A DNA stretch of 64,000 nt from Methanobacterium sp. UBA176. GTDB lineage: Archaea > Methanobacteriota > Methanobacteria > Methanobacteriales > Methanobacteriaceae. Below, piece by piece: positions 20,158 to 29,118 of this stretch. The first letter of the stretch is position 1. Each line of letters starts with the position of its first letter. The notes under the pieces are model-generated. The model did no database searches. It was not told the origin of the DNA and saw only the letters and a program-made list of their open reading frames with translations. A program made the position numbers and the translations under genes. The DNA lies in NCBI GenBank assembly GCA_002505765.1, contig DAVZ01000027.1, positions 7,709 to 71,708 of the forward strand, written 5' to 3'.

Positions 20158-20496
20158 ATGAGTCTTTATGACGTTATAATAAATAAGATAAAGCAAATTC
20201 AAGATTCTGATAAAGAAGGCGGACCTGTAACCAATATTACAGCTTCATCAACATTAGCAGCAGAAATAACACTTTTATCATCGATTTTAGTTGTGGTTAT
20301 AATGTTAAGGTACTACAGTAATGCTTTAATGGTCATAGCAGTACTTCTGGTGATAGGAATAATAGTTTTTGCCATGCCCATAATGCCAAAATTAAAAAAA
20401 GAACAGAATGATTCCCTAAACAGCATGATATTTTATGCAATTCTGATTCTTGGAATTATCACAACTTTATTCTACTGGGGGAGTTTAAATGTCTGA
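20158..20496 (+). CDS. ehbG: Energy-converting hydrogenase B subunit G
   Basis: A 112-residue protein with a soluble, charged N-terminus (about 1-35) and three hydrophobic segments after it. No outside family is recognisable to me. Identity rests on its fixed place between EhbF and EhbH. The end overlaps ehbH by 8 nt. Confidence 0.8.
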   Translation: MSLYDVIINKIKQIQDSDKEGGPVTNITASSTLAAEITLLSSILVVVIMLRYYSNALMVIAVLLVIGIIVFAMPIMPKLKKEQNDSLNSMIFYAILILGIITTLFYWGSLNV

Positions 20497-20773
20497 AGGA
20501 ATAAGAAATCTCATAGCCAGCATAGCTCTGGCTTTATTCGCAATTACATTATTTCAAGCCATAATTGGATTTGATCAATTGCTTACTCCTGGTATTAGTC
20601 AAATCTATAACTGGATAGGTCCTCAAATTGGCCCTAACGTAGTTACAACTGTTGTATTTGATTGGAGAGGTTATGATACCCTTGGAGAAGCACTTATACT
20701 GGTAACTGCAGTAGTGGTAACTCTTCTGGTATTTGGAAGAGGAATGGTAGATTTAGGAGGGGATGATGAATGA
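20489..20773 (+). CDS. ehbH: Energy-converting hydrogenase B subunit H (MbhE/MrpA C-terminus-like)
   Basis: A 94-residue protein. The core [21 protein letters not shown] (two strings: [14 protein letters not shown] about 57-70 and LILVTAV) is the signature of MbhE and of the MrpA C-terminal domain. Two membrane helices flank an outside loop. The 5' end overlaps ehbG by 8 nt and the 3' end overlaps ehbI by 4 nt. Confidence 0.87.
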   Translation: MSEGIRNLIASIALALFAITLFQAIIGFDQLLTPGISQIYNWIGPQIGPNVVTTVVFDWRGYDTLGEALILVTAVVVTLLVFGRGMVDLGGDDE

Positions 20774-21240
20774 GTACAATCCTTAAATTATTTGTATTTC
20801 CAATTTCACTCATCATAATCTGTGTAGGAATAAACACAATTCTTGGAGGGCATATAACACCTGGAGGAGGATTTCAGGGAGGTGCAATGATTGCAGGAGG
20901 GTTAATTTTCTGTATAGTGGTATATGGGCTTAAAGAAAGTCCGTTTAAACTTTCCCATAGCTTTTTGGCTGGTATGGAAAGTGCAGGTGCATTAGGATAT
21001 GTACTTTTAGGAATTGCAGGTTTATTCTTCTCAGGATTCTATCTGTACAACCTTGGAGTAGATATTTACAATATAGTCCCTTCAGCAGTACAAACACTAT
21101 TTAATTATCCCGATCCGACGAATACAGGCATAATACCTTATCTTAACTATGTAGTTGGCATAAAAGTTTTAGTAGGTCTAAGTGCAGTTGTAATAGCGTT
21201 CTTAGAAAGTGATAGAATTCTTGGAGAGAATGAACAATGA
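20770..21240 (+). CDS. ehbI: Energy-converting hydrogenase B subunit I (MrpB-like)
   Basis: A 156-residue MrpB/MnhB-family membrane protein with the typical [19 protein letters not shown] (about 26-44) and four or so helices. Overlaps ehbH and ehbJ by 4 nt each. Component of the ion-translocating arm. Confidence 0.9.
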   Translation: MSTILKLFVFPISLIIICVGINTILGGHITPGGGFQGGAMIAGGLIFCIVVYGLKESPFKLSHSFLAGMESAGALGYVLLGIAGLFFSGFYLYNLGVDIYNIVPSAVQTLFNYPDPTNTGIIPYLNYVVGIKVLVGLSAVVIAFLESDRILGENEQ

Positions 21241-21512
21241 TTTTCTATATTGGACCATTAATACTGGGATTCTTATTAGGATTTATTCTAGGAACCAGAA
21301 TTAAACCAAGTCCAGAAAGTAAATTGAAGTTTGATAAAGAAGTTTATGCCATAGTTTTAATTGCAGCTATACTGATAGCATATTATATTGGTCCATTTCC
21401 TTATTATAAGGATTTCGCAATTGCATCAGGATTTGTTGCAGCAATAATTGGCCTAATCATAGGAAAATTAATATTTGGAAGAGAAAAAAGTAATAAAGCT
21501 CAAATCAGTTGA
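21237..21512 (+). CDS. ehbJ: Energy-converting hydrogenase B subunit J
   Basis: A 91-residue protein with three hydrophobic segments and a basic tail. It has no family resemblance beyond its position in Ehb operons. It closes the tightly overlapping membrane-arm block; a gap of 102 nt separates it from ehbK, the largest gap in the operon. Confidence 0.8.
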   Translation: MIFYIGPLILGFLLGFILGTRIKPSPESKLKFDKEVYAIVLIAAILIAYYIGPFPYYKDFAIASGFVAAIIGLIIGKLIFGREKSNKAQIS

Positions 21513-21614
21513 ATTGTAATCGTATTTAAGATGTAATAAAGTCCATAAAAATTCAATTTGAAGTCATTGGGAGTGTAGTGAGTACACATAAATAAAATAT
21601 GAGAAGGCAAAATC

Positions 21615-22973
21615 ATGTTTTTATCAACCAAAAAATGCGAAGGCATAGGAGAATGCATTAAAGAATGCCCAACAGGCGCTATAAGGCTAATAGAGGGTAA
21701 AGCATTTAGTTGTATCACCTGCGGTGCTTGTGCAGAGGCATGTCCAAACAGAGCTATATTCAAAAATAAATACGGTGGATATGTCGTAGATAGGGCAAAA
21801 TGCAATGCATGCGGAGTCTGCGAATTAACATGTCCTGTAAATAGCATAAAAATTGAAGGGGACATGGTAAAGGGAATTTGCTCAAGATGCGGCCTATGTG
21901 CAGATACCTGCCCGATTGATGCTAGAGTTGACGCTTACGAAATGATCGAAGACAGGCAACTAAAGTTCCTGGAGGCATTAAATTTAACAATACAACCACC
22001 TTTAAAGACAAAGAAAAGTGAAGAGATAGCTCAACGGATTAACGTAATCACCGATACAGATAAATGTACACTATGTGGCAGATGTGAATATTACTGTCCA
22101 ACCGGCGCCATAACCGTTGATGTTGAACCTGGAGTTTGTACAGACTGTAGAGTATGTGAGGATGTCTGCCCTGCAGAAGCAATCTCTGATGGTACAATTG
22201 ACCCTGAAAAATGTACCCTATGTCTTAAATGCATGAAAGAGTGTCCTAATGATGCAATGTACGTTGAAGATTTCAAAGTTAATATCAGGAAGCTTGAAGA
22301 AGGAAAAAAAATAGAGGGAAGCATAATTTCATGCCTCAACTGTGGTTTGTGTTCTGAAGCTTGCGAATCAGGTGCCCTGAAGATTGTAGAAGGTAAATTA
22401 CGCTACGATCCCTCACTTTGCGATGATTGTGATGATATGAAATGCCTCGACGCTTGTCCTGTCGGTATTTTAAGAGAATCAGACGAAGATGAACGTAGAA
22501 TAAAAGGATACTGTGTTTCATGCGGCAGATGCGTTAAAGCATGCGATCTTAATGAAAGTAGAAGCTTCCAGAATGTTATATGGGAGGGAACGGTGTCAGA
22601 GGATTGTATTTCATGTGGTATATGTGCAGAACAGTGCCCAAGAGAAGCAATTACTCTTAAAAGAGGAACAATCAGCGTAGACCTAGAAAAATGCGCTTTA
22701 TGTGAAAAATGCGCTATCCATTGCCCGCAGAACGCAATCCCTGTAACCACCATGCGCAAAAAATCCATAATAGACGGATTCGTGTTTTTGGAAAACAAAC
22801 TGTGTATGAACTGCAAACTGTGCATGAAAACATGCCCAGAAGAAGCTATTTATGAGGATGAAAAGGGCAGACTTACTGTAGATGATTCAAAATGCATATA
22901 TTGCGGTGCATGCAATAATGTGTGTCCTGCAAGAGCAATATTATTTGAAAGGGAATTCGAGGTATCGCAATGA
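21615..22973 (+). CDS. ehbK: Energy-converting hydrogenase B subunit K, polyferredoxin
   Basis: A 452-residue polyferredoxin. Counting Cys clusters by eye gives 14 CxxCxxCxxxC-type motifs. The first has wider spacing (C-x5-C-x3-C) and one near residue 275 is C-x2-C-x4-C-x3-C. It can therefore hold many [4Fe-4S] clusters and act as an electron wire between the hydrogenase and its acceptors. AGAAGG lies upstream of the ATG. The stop overlaps the ehbL ATG by 4 nt. Confidence 0.95.
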   Translation: MFLSTKKCEGIGECIKECPTGAIRLIEGKAFSCITCGACAEACPNRAIFKNKYGGYVVDRAKCNACGVCELTCPVNSIKIEGDMVKGICSRCGLCADTCPIDARVDAYEMIEDRQLKFLEALNLTIQPPLKTKKSEEIAQRINVITDTDKCTLCGRCEYYCPTGAITVDVEPGVCTDCRVCEDVCPAEAISDGTIDPEKCTLCLKCMKECPNDAMYVEDFKVNIRKLEEGKKIEGSIISCLNCGLCSEACESGALKIVEGKLRYDPSLCDDCDDMKCLDACPVGILRESDEDERRIKGYCVSCGRCVKACDLNESRSFQNVIWEGTVSEDCISCGICAEQCPREAITLKRGTISVDLEKCALCEKCAIHCPQNAIPVTTMRKKSIIDGFVFLENKLCMNCKLCMKTCPEEAIYEDEKGRLTVDDSKCIYCGACNNVCPARAILFEREFEVSQ

Positions 22974-23470
22974 AAAATTTAGTGAGAATTGTACTGGAAG
23001 GGACTTACAGCAATGTGAAAAGGATTTTCTTTGCTTCAGATAGGGTTACAGACATGGATCTTCGAAGTAAAATTCTCGAGGGTCGAATCGTGCCCACAGA
23101 TAAAGTAGCAGAAGTACCCTGTATAGGTTGTGGTGGATGCAAAAATGTTTGCCCCACCGGTGCAATTGAAATGGTAGAACTTGAAGAACCTGTCGAATTA
23201 TTGGAAGGACTTGTAAAAGAAGAAATACCCGTCTTAGACAGTATAAAATGTGTAAACTGTTATTACTGTCACGATTTCTGCCCGCTTTATGCTTTATTCG
23301 GAGAAGCAGGTACCATACATCCAAATGACGTGGGAGATGTACGTCCTGATGTAAGGGAAATGCTGGAAAAACCGGTTAAGATATCTGAAGATAAAATTGC
23401 ATTTATAGCCCAATACCTTTCTGACAATGCAATAATCAGGAAAAAAGAGGATCAAAAAAATTCAAAATAA
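22970..23470 (+). CDS. ehbL: Energy-converting hydrogenase B subunit L, 2[4Fe-4S] ferredoxin-like (NuoI/EchF-like)
   Basis: A 166-residue protein with two complete cluster motifs, [12 protein letters not shown] (about 45-56) and [12 protein letters not shown] (about 85-96). It corresponds to the NuoI/EchF electron-transfer subunit next to the hydrogenase small subunit. Overlaps ehbK by 4 nt. Confidence 0.92.
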   Translation: MKNLVRIVLEGTYSNVKRIFFASDRVTDMDLRSKILEGRIVPTDKVAEVPCIGCGGCKNVCPTGAIEMVELEEPVELLEGLVKEEIPVLDSIKCVNCYYCHDFCPLYALFGEAGTIHPNDVGDVRPDVREMLEKPVKISEDKIAFIAQYLSDNAIIRKKEDQKNSK

Positions 23471-23501
23471 TTATTCAATAAATTAAAACCTTAAAAGAGG
23501 G

Positions 23502-23954
23502 ATGAATTTGGGTTTAAAATCATATTCAAGAGCAAGAGCCGTGCATGTGATGCTTGTATACACTGGAGGATGTAACGGTTGTGATATAGAAATAGTTAAC
23601 TGTATATTTTCACCAAAGTACGATGCAGAGCAGTATAAAGTCTTTTTAACATGGAATCCGCGGGAAGCTGACGTGCTTGTTGTTACAGGCCCGGTTACAA
23701 AGCATGTAGAAGAACCTTTAAAAGCAATTTATGAATCAATACCTGAACCTAAAGCTGTAGTTGCAGCAGGCGCCTGTGCAACAATGGGCGGCGTCTACAA
23801 GAACATTTATGGAGATATACCCTCCGAAGAGATAGCAGGACCGGTGGATGAAATCATACCTGTTGCTGCTAAAATTCCAGGATGTGCGGTTAGACCTGAA
23901 GACGTGCTTTCAGGAGTAGTTGCAGCCTTACCTTTACTATTAAATGCGAAATGA
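23502..23954 (+). CDS. ehbM: Energy-converting hydrogenase B small subunit (NuoB-like)
   Basis: A 150-residue [NiFe] hydrogenase small subunit of the group 4 type, without signal peptide. Proximal-cluster cysteines are visible in GGCNGCDIE (about 23-31), AGACATMGG (about 87-95) and PGCAVRPED (about 126-134). A TTG start at 23508 or the ATG at 23502 are both possible; the ATG has AGAGGG upstream. Confidence 0.94.
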   Translation: MNLGLKSYSRARAVHVMLVYTGGCNGCDIEIVNCIFSPKYDAEQYKVFLTWNPREADVLVVTGPVTKHVEEPLKAIYESIPEPKAVVAAGACATMGGVYKNIYGDIPSEEIAGPVDEIIPVAAKIPGCAVRPEDVLSGVVAALPLLLNAK

Positions 23955-24001
23955 TTGAAAATAGATAATGTCAGAGTGTTTTTCTGGCCAGGAGTGTTAT
24001 T

Positions 24002-25156
24002 ATGGATAACGATAACAAAGTCACAACACAAGTAATCGAGACAGAAGTTCCAATGGGTACCATTCACTCTGCAGCCCTTGAACCCTACAGATTACGTTTA
24101 TTTGTTGAAGATGAAATTGTAAGAGATGCTGAATTAACAGTTGGTGTTAATCACAGAGGAATTGAAAGAATAATGGAAGGATTACCTGTTGAAAAGGCAA
24201 ACAGCCTCACAGAAAAGATATGTGGTATCTGTTCCAACAGCCATATATGGAATTCATGTCTTGTTGCAGAAAAGGGGCTTGAAATTGACGTTCCCCCTCG
24301 TGCAGAGTATATTAGAATAATTATGGAAGAGCTGGAAAGGTTACACAGCCATCTTCTCTACCTCGCACACGGCAGCGAAGTTTTAGGCCATGAAACATTT
24401 GCAATGAGGCTTTTCTATATCAGAGAAACTGTTATGGAACTTTTAAGGATGATTGGTGGAAACCGTGTTCAGTACGGTGCTTCAATCATCGGCGGGGTAA
24501 GACCACGATGCGATCTGGACGAAATGAGAATCCAGAAGATTATTGAAGGCATGGATTATGTTGAAGAGAAAGTCCTTGATTTTGCAGATAGATTCATCAG
24601 AGATCCAATGGTCATGTCCCGTATAAGCGGCATAGCAGCAATTACAAAGGAAGATGCGCGAAGACTGGCCACAACCGGCCCTTCACTTAGAGCAACAGGT
24701 ATCGGAGAGGATTTAAGACTGGATATGAAACAATACGAACCCTTCGAATTCGATGTAATCACCCAGGACACTGGAGATGTTAAAGCAAATCTTTTAATGC
24801 GTGTTCTCGAGATTCCAGAAAGTATAAAAATAATCAGACAGGCAATTAAAGACCTTCCTGATGGTAAAATAACCAATAGAAGCTGGGAAATGCAGGATAC
24901 AGATATTATAAGAAGTTACATTGAAGTGCCAAGGGGTAAACTCTATCACTCCTACAAAATTGAGGATGGAAGGGTAAGAAATTCAATAGTCAGGACACCC
25001 TCCATAACCAATATAAACACTATGGAGTTTGCATGTATTGGAACTCACATAACCGATGCACAATTAGCAATAGTTCAGTGCGATCCATGTTTTACATGCA
25101 CTGACCGCGCAGTACAGATTGTGGATCAGCCCTTTAGGAAAAATAGAATTATATAA
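24002..25156 (+). CDS. ehbN: Energy-converting hydrogenase B large subunit, catalytic [NiFe] subunit (NuoD-like)
   Basis: A 384-residue group 4 [NiFe] hydrogenase large subunit. The nickel ligands are seen as [10 protein letters not shown] (about 74-83) and DPCFTCTDR (about 360-368). Only about 16 residues follow the second Cys pair, so the C-terminal extension removed in many other hydrogenases appears absent. It catalyses H2 oxidation with ferredoxin reduction in complex with EhbM. Preceded by CAGGAG. Confidence 0.95.
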   Translation: MDNDNKVTTQVIETEVPMGTIHSAALEPYRLRLFVEDEIVRDAELTVGVNHRGIERIMEGLPVEKANSLTEKICGICSNSHIWNSCLVAEKGLEIDVPPRAEYIRIIMEELERLHSHLLYLAHGSEVLGHETFAMRLFYIRETVMELLRMIGGNRVQYGASIIGGVRPRCDLDEMRIQKIIEGMDYVEEKVLDFADRFIRDPMVMSRISGIAAITKEDARRLATTGPSLRATGIGEDLRLDMKQYEPFEFDVITQDTGDVKANLLMRVLEIPESIKIIRQAIKDLPDGKITNRSWEMQDTDIIRSYIEVPRGKLYHSYKIEDGRVRNSIVRTPSITNINTMEFACIGTHITDAQLAIVQCDPCFTCTDRAVQIVDQPFRKNRII

Positions 25157-25213
25157 GATCAGTGAATCTGATCTTTTAAATTATTAAAATAGAATTAAAG
25201 GAGAAATGGTGGA

Positions 25214-26218
25214 ATGGATACATCGATGATTATAATTTCAATAATAGCAGTGATTGGGACATTAATTGTGGCTTTTGCAGTAAGTGTCTGGCTTCCAGGC
25301 ATTGAAAGGAAATTCGTTCAGGCAAGGATTCAGCAGAGAGTAGGTCCTCCAATTTCAAGTCCAGGATTTATGGCTCCAATAAAATTCTTCTTTAAAGAGG
25401 CTATGACTCCAAACTCTCCTATGCCCAGATTGTACAATGCACTTCCTTTAATTAGTTTAATCATAGTAGTCTTTATATTACTGTTTATAATGCCTCAAAT
25501 GTACTTTTTAGGGGCTTTAGCAAGTATTATAGCCATTGTAGGGTTACTTAAGGTTGAAGAAATAATGTACATGTTTATGGGTTCACTTTCCAAATCAGTG
25601 CTTTCTGTAAATATGCCATTCCCTGACCTTGTTAAAGGCGCTAAACACGTTGATGCAACACGATCATTTATTGAAGAACTGAGCACACTTAGAGCTTTCC
25701 GTCTAATAGCATTTGGTTCATTTCCTTTGTATATTGCACTATTTGTACCTGTAGTAATGGCAAAAAGCATATATATTGGAGATATAGTTGCATTCCAGCA
25801 ATTAAACGGCCCAGTACTCTTTACGGTGGCTGGAGTTATAGGTGCCATTGTTTATTTCATCGGTTTCATGATATTGCTCAATGAATATCCATTTGCCATA
25901 ATGAAAACTAAGGCCGACGTTATTGAAGGCCCATTACTTGAATATATGTCAAAATACCGGGCTTATACCTATATTACAAGAGGATTTCTCATATTCGTGC
26001 TTGCAAGCCTATTTGCAACCATGTTCCTTGGAACACCACCAAACATATTCAGCCCTGGAATTCTGATTACAATTGCTGTGGCCATAATATTCCCAATTTT
26101 AATGGCTGTTATGAGTGCATTCTCCCCAATATTTACATTCAGGCAGTTCTACCCTGTTGTAGCTGCAACATCAATCTTAGGAGTGCTTGCACTGGTTGCA
26201 GCCTTCATAACCCTATAA
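25214..26218 (+). CDS. ehbO: Energy-converting hydrogenase B subunit O (NuoH/EchB-like)
   Basis: A 334-residue integral membrane subunit with about eight helices. Signatures are [16 protein letters not shown] (about 30-45), FFFKEAMTP (about 57-65), and [16 protein letters not shown] (about 235-250) with the Glu residues conserved in NuoH. It anchors the hydrogenase module to the Mrp-like arm. A perfect 9-bp hairpin lies 9 nt after its stop. Confidence 0.93.
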   Translation: MDTSMIIISIIAVIGTLIVAFAVSVWLPGIERKFVQARIQQRVGPPISSPGFMAPIKFFFKEAMTPNSPMPRLYNALPLISLIIVVFILLFIMPQMYFLGALASIIAIVGLLKVEEIMYMFMGSLSKSVLSVNMPFPDLVKGAKHVDATRSFIEELSTLRAFRLIAFGSFPLYIALFVPVVMAKSIYIGDIVAFQQLNGPVLFTVAGVIGAIVYFIGFMILLNEYPFAIMKTKADVIEGPLLEYMSKYRAYTYITRGFLIFVLASLFATMFLGTPPNIFSPGILITIAVAIIFPILMAVMSAFSPIFTFRQFYPVVAATSILGVLALVAAFITL

Positions 26219-26227
26219 ATCAATCCT

Positions 26228-26248
26228 GCAAAAAACGTTGTTTTTTGC
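26228..26248. repeat. Perfect hairpin between ehbO and ehbP
   Basis: GCAAAAAAC-GTT-GTTTTTTGC is a perfect 9-bp stem with a 3-nt loop. It resembles the hairpin unit of the palindromic elements at 26814 and 28478 (CAAAAA ... TTTTTG arms) and may belong to the same dispersed family. It could also act as an mRNA processing or attenuation site inside the operon. Confidence 0.6.
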
Positions 26249-26273
26249 GGCCACAAAAACAGGACCAGATAAT

Positions 26274-26537
26274 ATGAAATTCGTAGTAAGACCTCAACAC
26301 ATTGTAAGTGTCGGCGGATACATTGTTGAAGTTGATTTCCCTTACAGAAACATGATTGTAGTTAATCCTACAAATGAACCTATAAAAGTAGACCTTCCTA
26401 TATTTAACACTGAATGGATCGAAGAACACAAGAAATTAGGATTAGATATAACTCCTACAAAAGATGAAGACTCATTTTTACGTATATGGAGAAAAGAAAA
26501 AGCTAAACTGGAAAAAATTAAAGAAGGATCTTCATAA
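26274..26537 (+). CDS. ehbP: Energy-converting hydrogenase B subunit P
   Basis: An 87-residue soluble protein starting [12 protein letters not shown], with a tail rich in Lys and Glu. It has no recognised domain and is named by its fixed position after ehbO. The ATG at 26274 is chosen; a TTG at 26238 would place the hairpin inside the gene. No ehbQ-like regulator follows; the next gene is a decayed nucleotidyltransferase on the other strand. Confidence 0.8.
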   Translation: MKFVVRPQHIVSVGGYIVEVDFPYRNMIVVNPTNEPIKVDLPIFNTEWIEEHKKLGLDITPTKDEDSFLRIWRKEKAKLEKIKEGSS

Positions 26538-26634
26538 ATTCCTTCTATTTAAAGTTTCAGTTCACTAAATCTTTTTTATTTCTTTTATTTGGGTTTTAAG
26601 TTCGGGAAGTACTTGCCTCAAATAAAAATAAAGA

Positions 26635-26998
26635 TTATTTTGATTTTGCACCTATAAATTCCATATCTTTCATTATAACTGGCTTTATTTTCTCTTTTAA
26701 GCCACGGGGAGTCACAATTTCCACTTTAAATCCCACCAAAATGGAAAGATGTTCTTCTAAATCAGTTAATTCTAAAAAAAAATCAGGTTTTTTTTTAAAA
26801 GTTACCATTAAATCCCTCAAAAATCGTAGATTTTTGGGGCCCCAAAAACCATTGGTTTTTGAGGGCAAGGTCACTTTCTTCTGTCTGCTCTTCTCGGTCA
26901 TAAGAACCAGATAAACCTATTTTTTCGACGTGGAAAACTTCTTTAAGATATGGAAGGTCATTTTTTAGAATATCTAAAACTTCAGATTTTGTTTTCAT
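26635..26998 (-). pseudogene. MNT-type nucleotidyltransferase, split by a 52-bp palindromic element
   Basis: Two adjacent frames are halves of one gene. The first, from the ATG at 26998, has the nucleotidyltransferase motif GLSGSYDREEQTEESDL; the second continues DLMVTF, then VEIVTPRGLKEKIKPVI. Removing 52 bp (26814-26865, with a 1-bp ambiguity) restores SDLDLMVTF, the expected G-S ... D-x-D catalytic motif, and gives a protein of about 103 residues, normal for the family. The insertion shifts the frame by one, so the gene is broken. Such proteins are often antitoxins paired with a HEPN toxin, but no HEPN gene is adjacent. Confidence 0.85.
26814..26865. repeat. 52-bp double-hairpin palindromic element inserted in a coding sequence
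   Basis: The element is two 26-bp hairpins in a row. The first has arms CAAAAATC / GATTTTTG with loop GTA; the second has arms CCAAAAACC / GGTTTTTG-type with a short loop. The ends, CCCTCAAAAA and TTTTTGAGGG, are inverted repeats of each other and the centre is TGGGGCCCCA, so the whole is close to one 52-bp palindrome. At most 1 bp of the target could be duplicated. It encodes nothing. Confidence 0.85.
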
Positions 26999-27187
26999 GG
27001 GATCACAAAAATTTTTTTCTGGGTTTAAATATATTACTTACAGTTTATTATATTCAGGGTCTTAAAAAACGCATAGAAAATTAGATTATTTTCAGATGAA
27101 TTAAAGCTAAGCTACTTGCATGACTTGACAATCATGTAATTTAAGCAATTTTAAAGCTTTTTTATCCGTTGAATTTAGAATGGTAAC

Positions 27188-27757
27188 TCATTTCATTAAT
27201 TCTCTTCCAATTGAAAATGCATTTCCCAGGCGCTTTCCTACACCATAATATGCCCTAAATGAAGGATCGTATAAGAATGGTTTAATCTGTTCTATATCTG
27301 GATCTCCATTATCCAGTACACTTTCATCGACTTTTACGTCCACAATTTCCCCAGTAAAATGAGTGTGTAACCCTAATTCTGCAGTGTGTACCAATTTACA
27401 TTCCAAGACTATTGGAAATTCTTCAATATATGGGGCGTCCACTTTTTCACTTTTTAAAGGTGTTAAACCGGTAACATCAAATTTATCTTCATTCTCTCCA
27501 GATGCCATTCCAAAGTAGTCTGCTTCTTTAATGTATTTTTTTGAAGGGATATTTACTGTAAATGCCTCTTTATTCTTGATATTTCCATGGCTATAAGTCG
27601 CTTCCCTTAGAGAAATTGAAACACACGGCGGAGCAGAACATGATATTCCTCCCCACGCTACATTCATTGCGTTTGGTTTCCCATCCTTATCATACGTCCC
27701 AATTATAAAAACAGGAGCTGGATACACAATTGTTTTTGCACCAATTGATTTTTTCAT
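27188..27757 (-). CDS. Flavin reductase-like FMN-binding protein
   Basis: A 189-residue member of the flavin reductase-like domain family (FMN-binding split barrel). Visible features are [16 protein letters not shown] near the N-terminus, NAMNVAWGG, and CVSISLR (about 45-51). A downstream [10 protein letters not shown] region is typical of archaeal members. The start is the ATG at 27757, since AGGTGAT lies just upstream; a GTG nine nt earlier is part of that site. Such proteins use FMN in electron transfer; the partner is unknown. Confidence 0.88.
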   Translation of the reverse strand: MKKSIGAKTIVYPAPVFIIGTYDKDGKPNAMNVAWGGISCSAPPCVSISLREATYSHGNIKNKEAFTVNIPSKKYIKEADYFGMASGENEDKFDVTGLTPLKSEKVDAPYIEEFPIVLECKLVHTAELGLHTHFTGEIVDVKVDESVLDNGDPDIEQIKPFLYDPSFRAYYGVGKRLGNAFSIGRELMK

Positions 27758-27896
27758 GTTTATCACCTTTAAGTTTTAAAAAATTGAAATGAAGAATGCT
27801 TATTTACTAGCACCTTTCATGTTTTTACAAAGTTCTTTTACTTCTTTTTGTGGGAACTATTTTCATTTTGTCAAATTTCAGATTTTTGCGAATAAT

Positions 27897-28049
27897 TTAA
27901 AGACTGTAAACATTCAATTCTCTTAAAAGCCTATCTCTTTCATCTTTAAGTTTTTTTATTACTTTTTCATCGCATTTACCATTTTTCTCTAAATGAGCGA
28001 TAGTAATGGTTATAGCTTCCAGATTAGCCTCATTTTGATTTACTGACAT
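27897..28049 (-). CDS. Small charged protein, 50 residues, unknown
   Basis: An open frame from the ATG at 28049 to a TAA at 27897 encodes 50 residues, probably one or two helices, ending [24 protein letters not shown] lies before the ATG and an AT-rich TATA-like TTTAAATA lies about 30 nt further up. Amino-acid use looks protein-like, but I recognise no family. It lies among decayed genes, so it could be a remnant. Confidence 0.4.
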   Translation of the reverse strand: MSVNQNEANLEAITITIAHLEKNGKCDEKVIKKLKDERDRLLRELNVYSL

Positions 28050-28202
28050 TTTGACCCTTCTTAATTTAACAAAATTTATTTAAATATTAGTAAAAAGAAT
28101 TATTTAAATCTTCTCAAAACTTAGATAAATGAGCTACAATCTTTTAATTAACAGTATAGCTAAATAATAACTTTAATTTTAAGAAAATATCTTGTATATT
28201 GT

Positions 28203-28737
28203 CTATTTCTTCTCAGCTTCCTCTTTTAAAGCCTGATTCATCAGTTCAAAACCAGATTCTGTATCTTTTAACATGCCTGAAAGAATTGGGACTAATAACC
28301 CACTAAATCTTTCTTTTTGAATAAACAATATTTTATTGTCACTTATTTTTTTAATTAATTAAGCCATGTTCTCCATCGAAAAGCTTTGGAATCCATAATC
28401 TTCCTAACCATCTTAATTCTTGTTCTGGTTGGAATTTAATTATTTTAGGCTTAAATTTCATCCCATTTGAGTTTGGAGGCTTGCAAAAACCGTTGGTTTT
28501 TGCTTGCCCGAAAAATCTGTCGAAATTTTTAATTTCGACGCCGCAAACACTTCGTGTTTGCCGGCTATAATTTTTCGACGGCTTAATAAAAACCTCGATT
28601 TGTGATCCTTCCTGCTGGTCTCCATATATTTCTTTAATAAATGGATTCCACTTCGGAAAATTATCAAAATCAGTGATAATATCCCAAACTATGCTTGCAG
28701 AAACATTAATTTAGATTTCTGTGTAAATTTCTTTCAT
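28203..28737 (-). pseudogene. SRPBCC/polyketide-cyclase-like protein, decayed, carrying a 102-bp palindromic insert
   Basis: Reading leftward from the ATG at 28737, the frame gives MKEIYTEI, a TAA at codon 9, then INVSASIVWDIITDF and FPKWNPFIKEIYGDQQEGS, a clear START/SRPBCC pattern. After IEVFIKP a 102-bp insert (28478-28579) adds 34 codons without a stop. The family sequence resumes with PNSNGMKFKPK, LRWLGRLWIPKLFDGEHG. A TAA and a frameshift near 28360 precede the last part, FSGLLVPILSGML and a Glu/Lys-rich tail ending at 28203. At least two lesions besides the insert make it a pseudogene. Confidence 0.8.
28478..28579. repeat. 102-bp multi-hairpin palindromic element inserted in the SRPBCC pseudogene
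   Basis: The insert contains three clear hairpins: GCAAAAACC-GTT-GGTTTTTGC, GTCGAAA-TTTTTAA-TTTCGAC, and GCAAACAC-TTC-GTGTTTGC. GGCTT is present at both junctions (28478-28482 and 28580-28584), so the element may have made, or may carry, a 5-bp end repeat. The first hairpin matches the arms of the elements at 26228 and 26814. The length is a multiple of three and the host frame stays open through it. Confidence 0.75.
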
Positions 28738-28816
28738 ACACATATTATAGTTTCTTATTATGCAAATAATTTATGCCAGATGGTTAAAAGAACAGAAAAT
28801 GAGTTTTAAATTAGAA

Positions 28817-29086
28817 CTAACCTTCCTTTGGCCGGATATCCCTCATCATGAAAAATGCAAACTTCATGATAACTGGAGCAAATATCTTCTTCAAAGGGCT
28901 TATTTTAGTATCATGAAGTATTCATCCTTATCTTTATAAAATTCAAGATCTGCTGGAAGATATCCTAATTTAGATGTTTCCTTCATGATCTAAAATGCAT
29001 ATACTGCATAAAATTTGGCGATTTCCTTCCTCCCTGAAGTTTCCTGTAAAATTCTTAGGACTTCCTATTATTGCTAATATTTTCAT
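28817..29086 (-). pseudogene. Flavodoxin-fold NAD(P)H-dependent oxidoreductase, internally deleted remnant
   Basis: An ATG at 29086 starts MKILAIIGSPK, the FMN-binding start of the NADPH-dependent FMN reductase/flavodoxin family. The middle of the gene is missing. The sequence jumps to a C-terminal part seen in shifting frames: EIAKFYAVYAF, stop, IMKETSKLGYLPADLEFYKD, then SPLKKIFAPVIMKFAFFMM and RPKEG before a TAG at 28817. One in-frame stop and at least two frameshifts are needed to join the pieces. Confidence 0.7.
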
Positions 29087-29118
29087 TTGATGTCCTCTTT
29101 TAGATTTATTTTAAAAAT

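Noticed and set aside
26238..26273. TTG start for ehbP 36 nt upstream
   Set aside because: It would place the perfect hairpin inside the coding sequence, and the ATG at 26274 begins the conserved-looking [12 protein letters not shown].
26635..26901. Separate small gene starting MTEKSRQKK
   Set aside because: Its first 30 codons are read through the palindromic element and the preceding codons in a shifted frame; it is the back half of the interrupted nucleotidyltransferase.
28458..28667. Minus-strand frame across the 102-bp element
   Set aside because: It is in a different frame from the SRPBCC-like sequence; the true frame is the one giving NFPKWNPFIKEI and FKPKIIKF, so this is a shadow.
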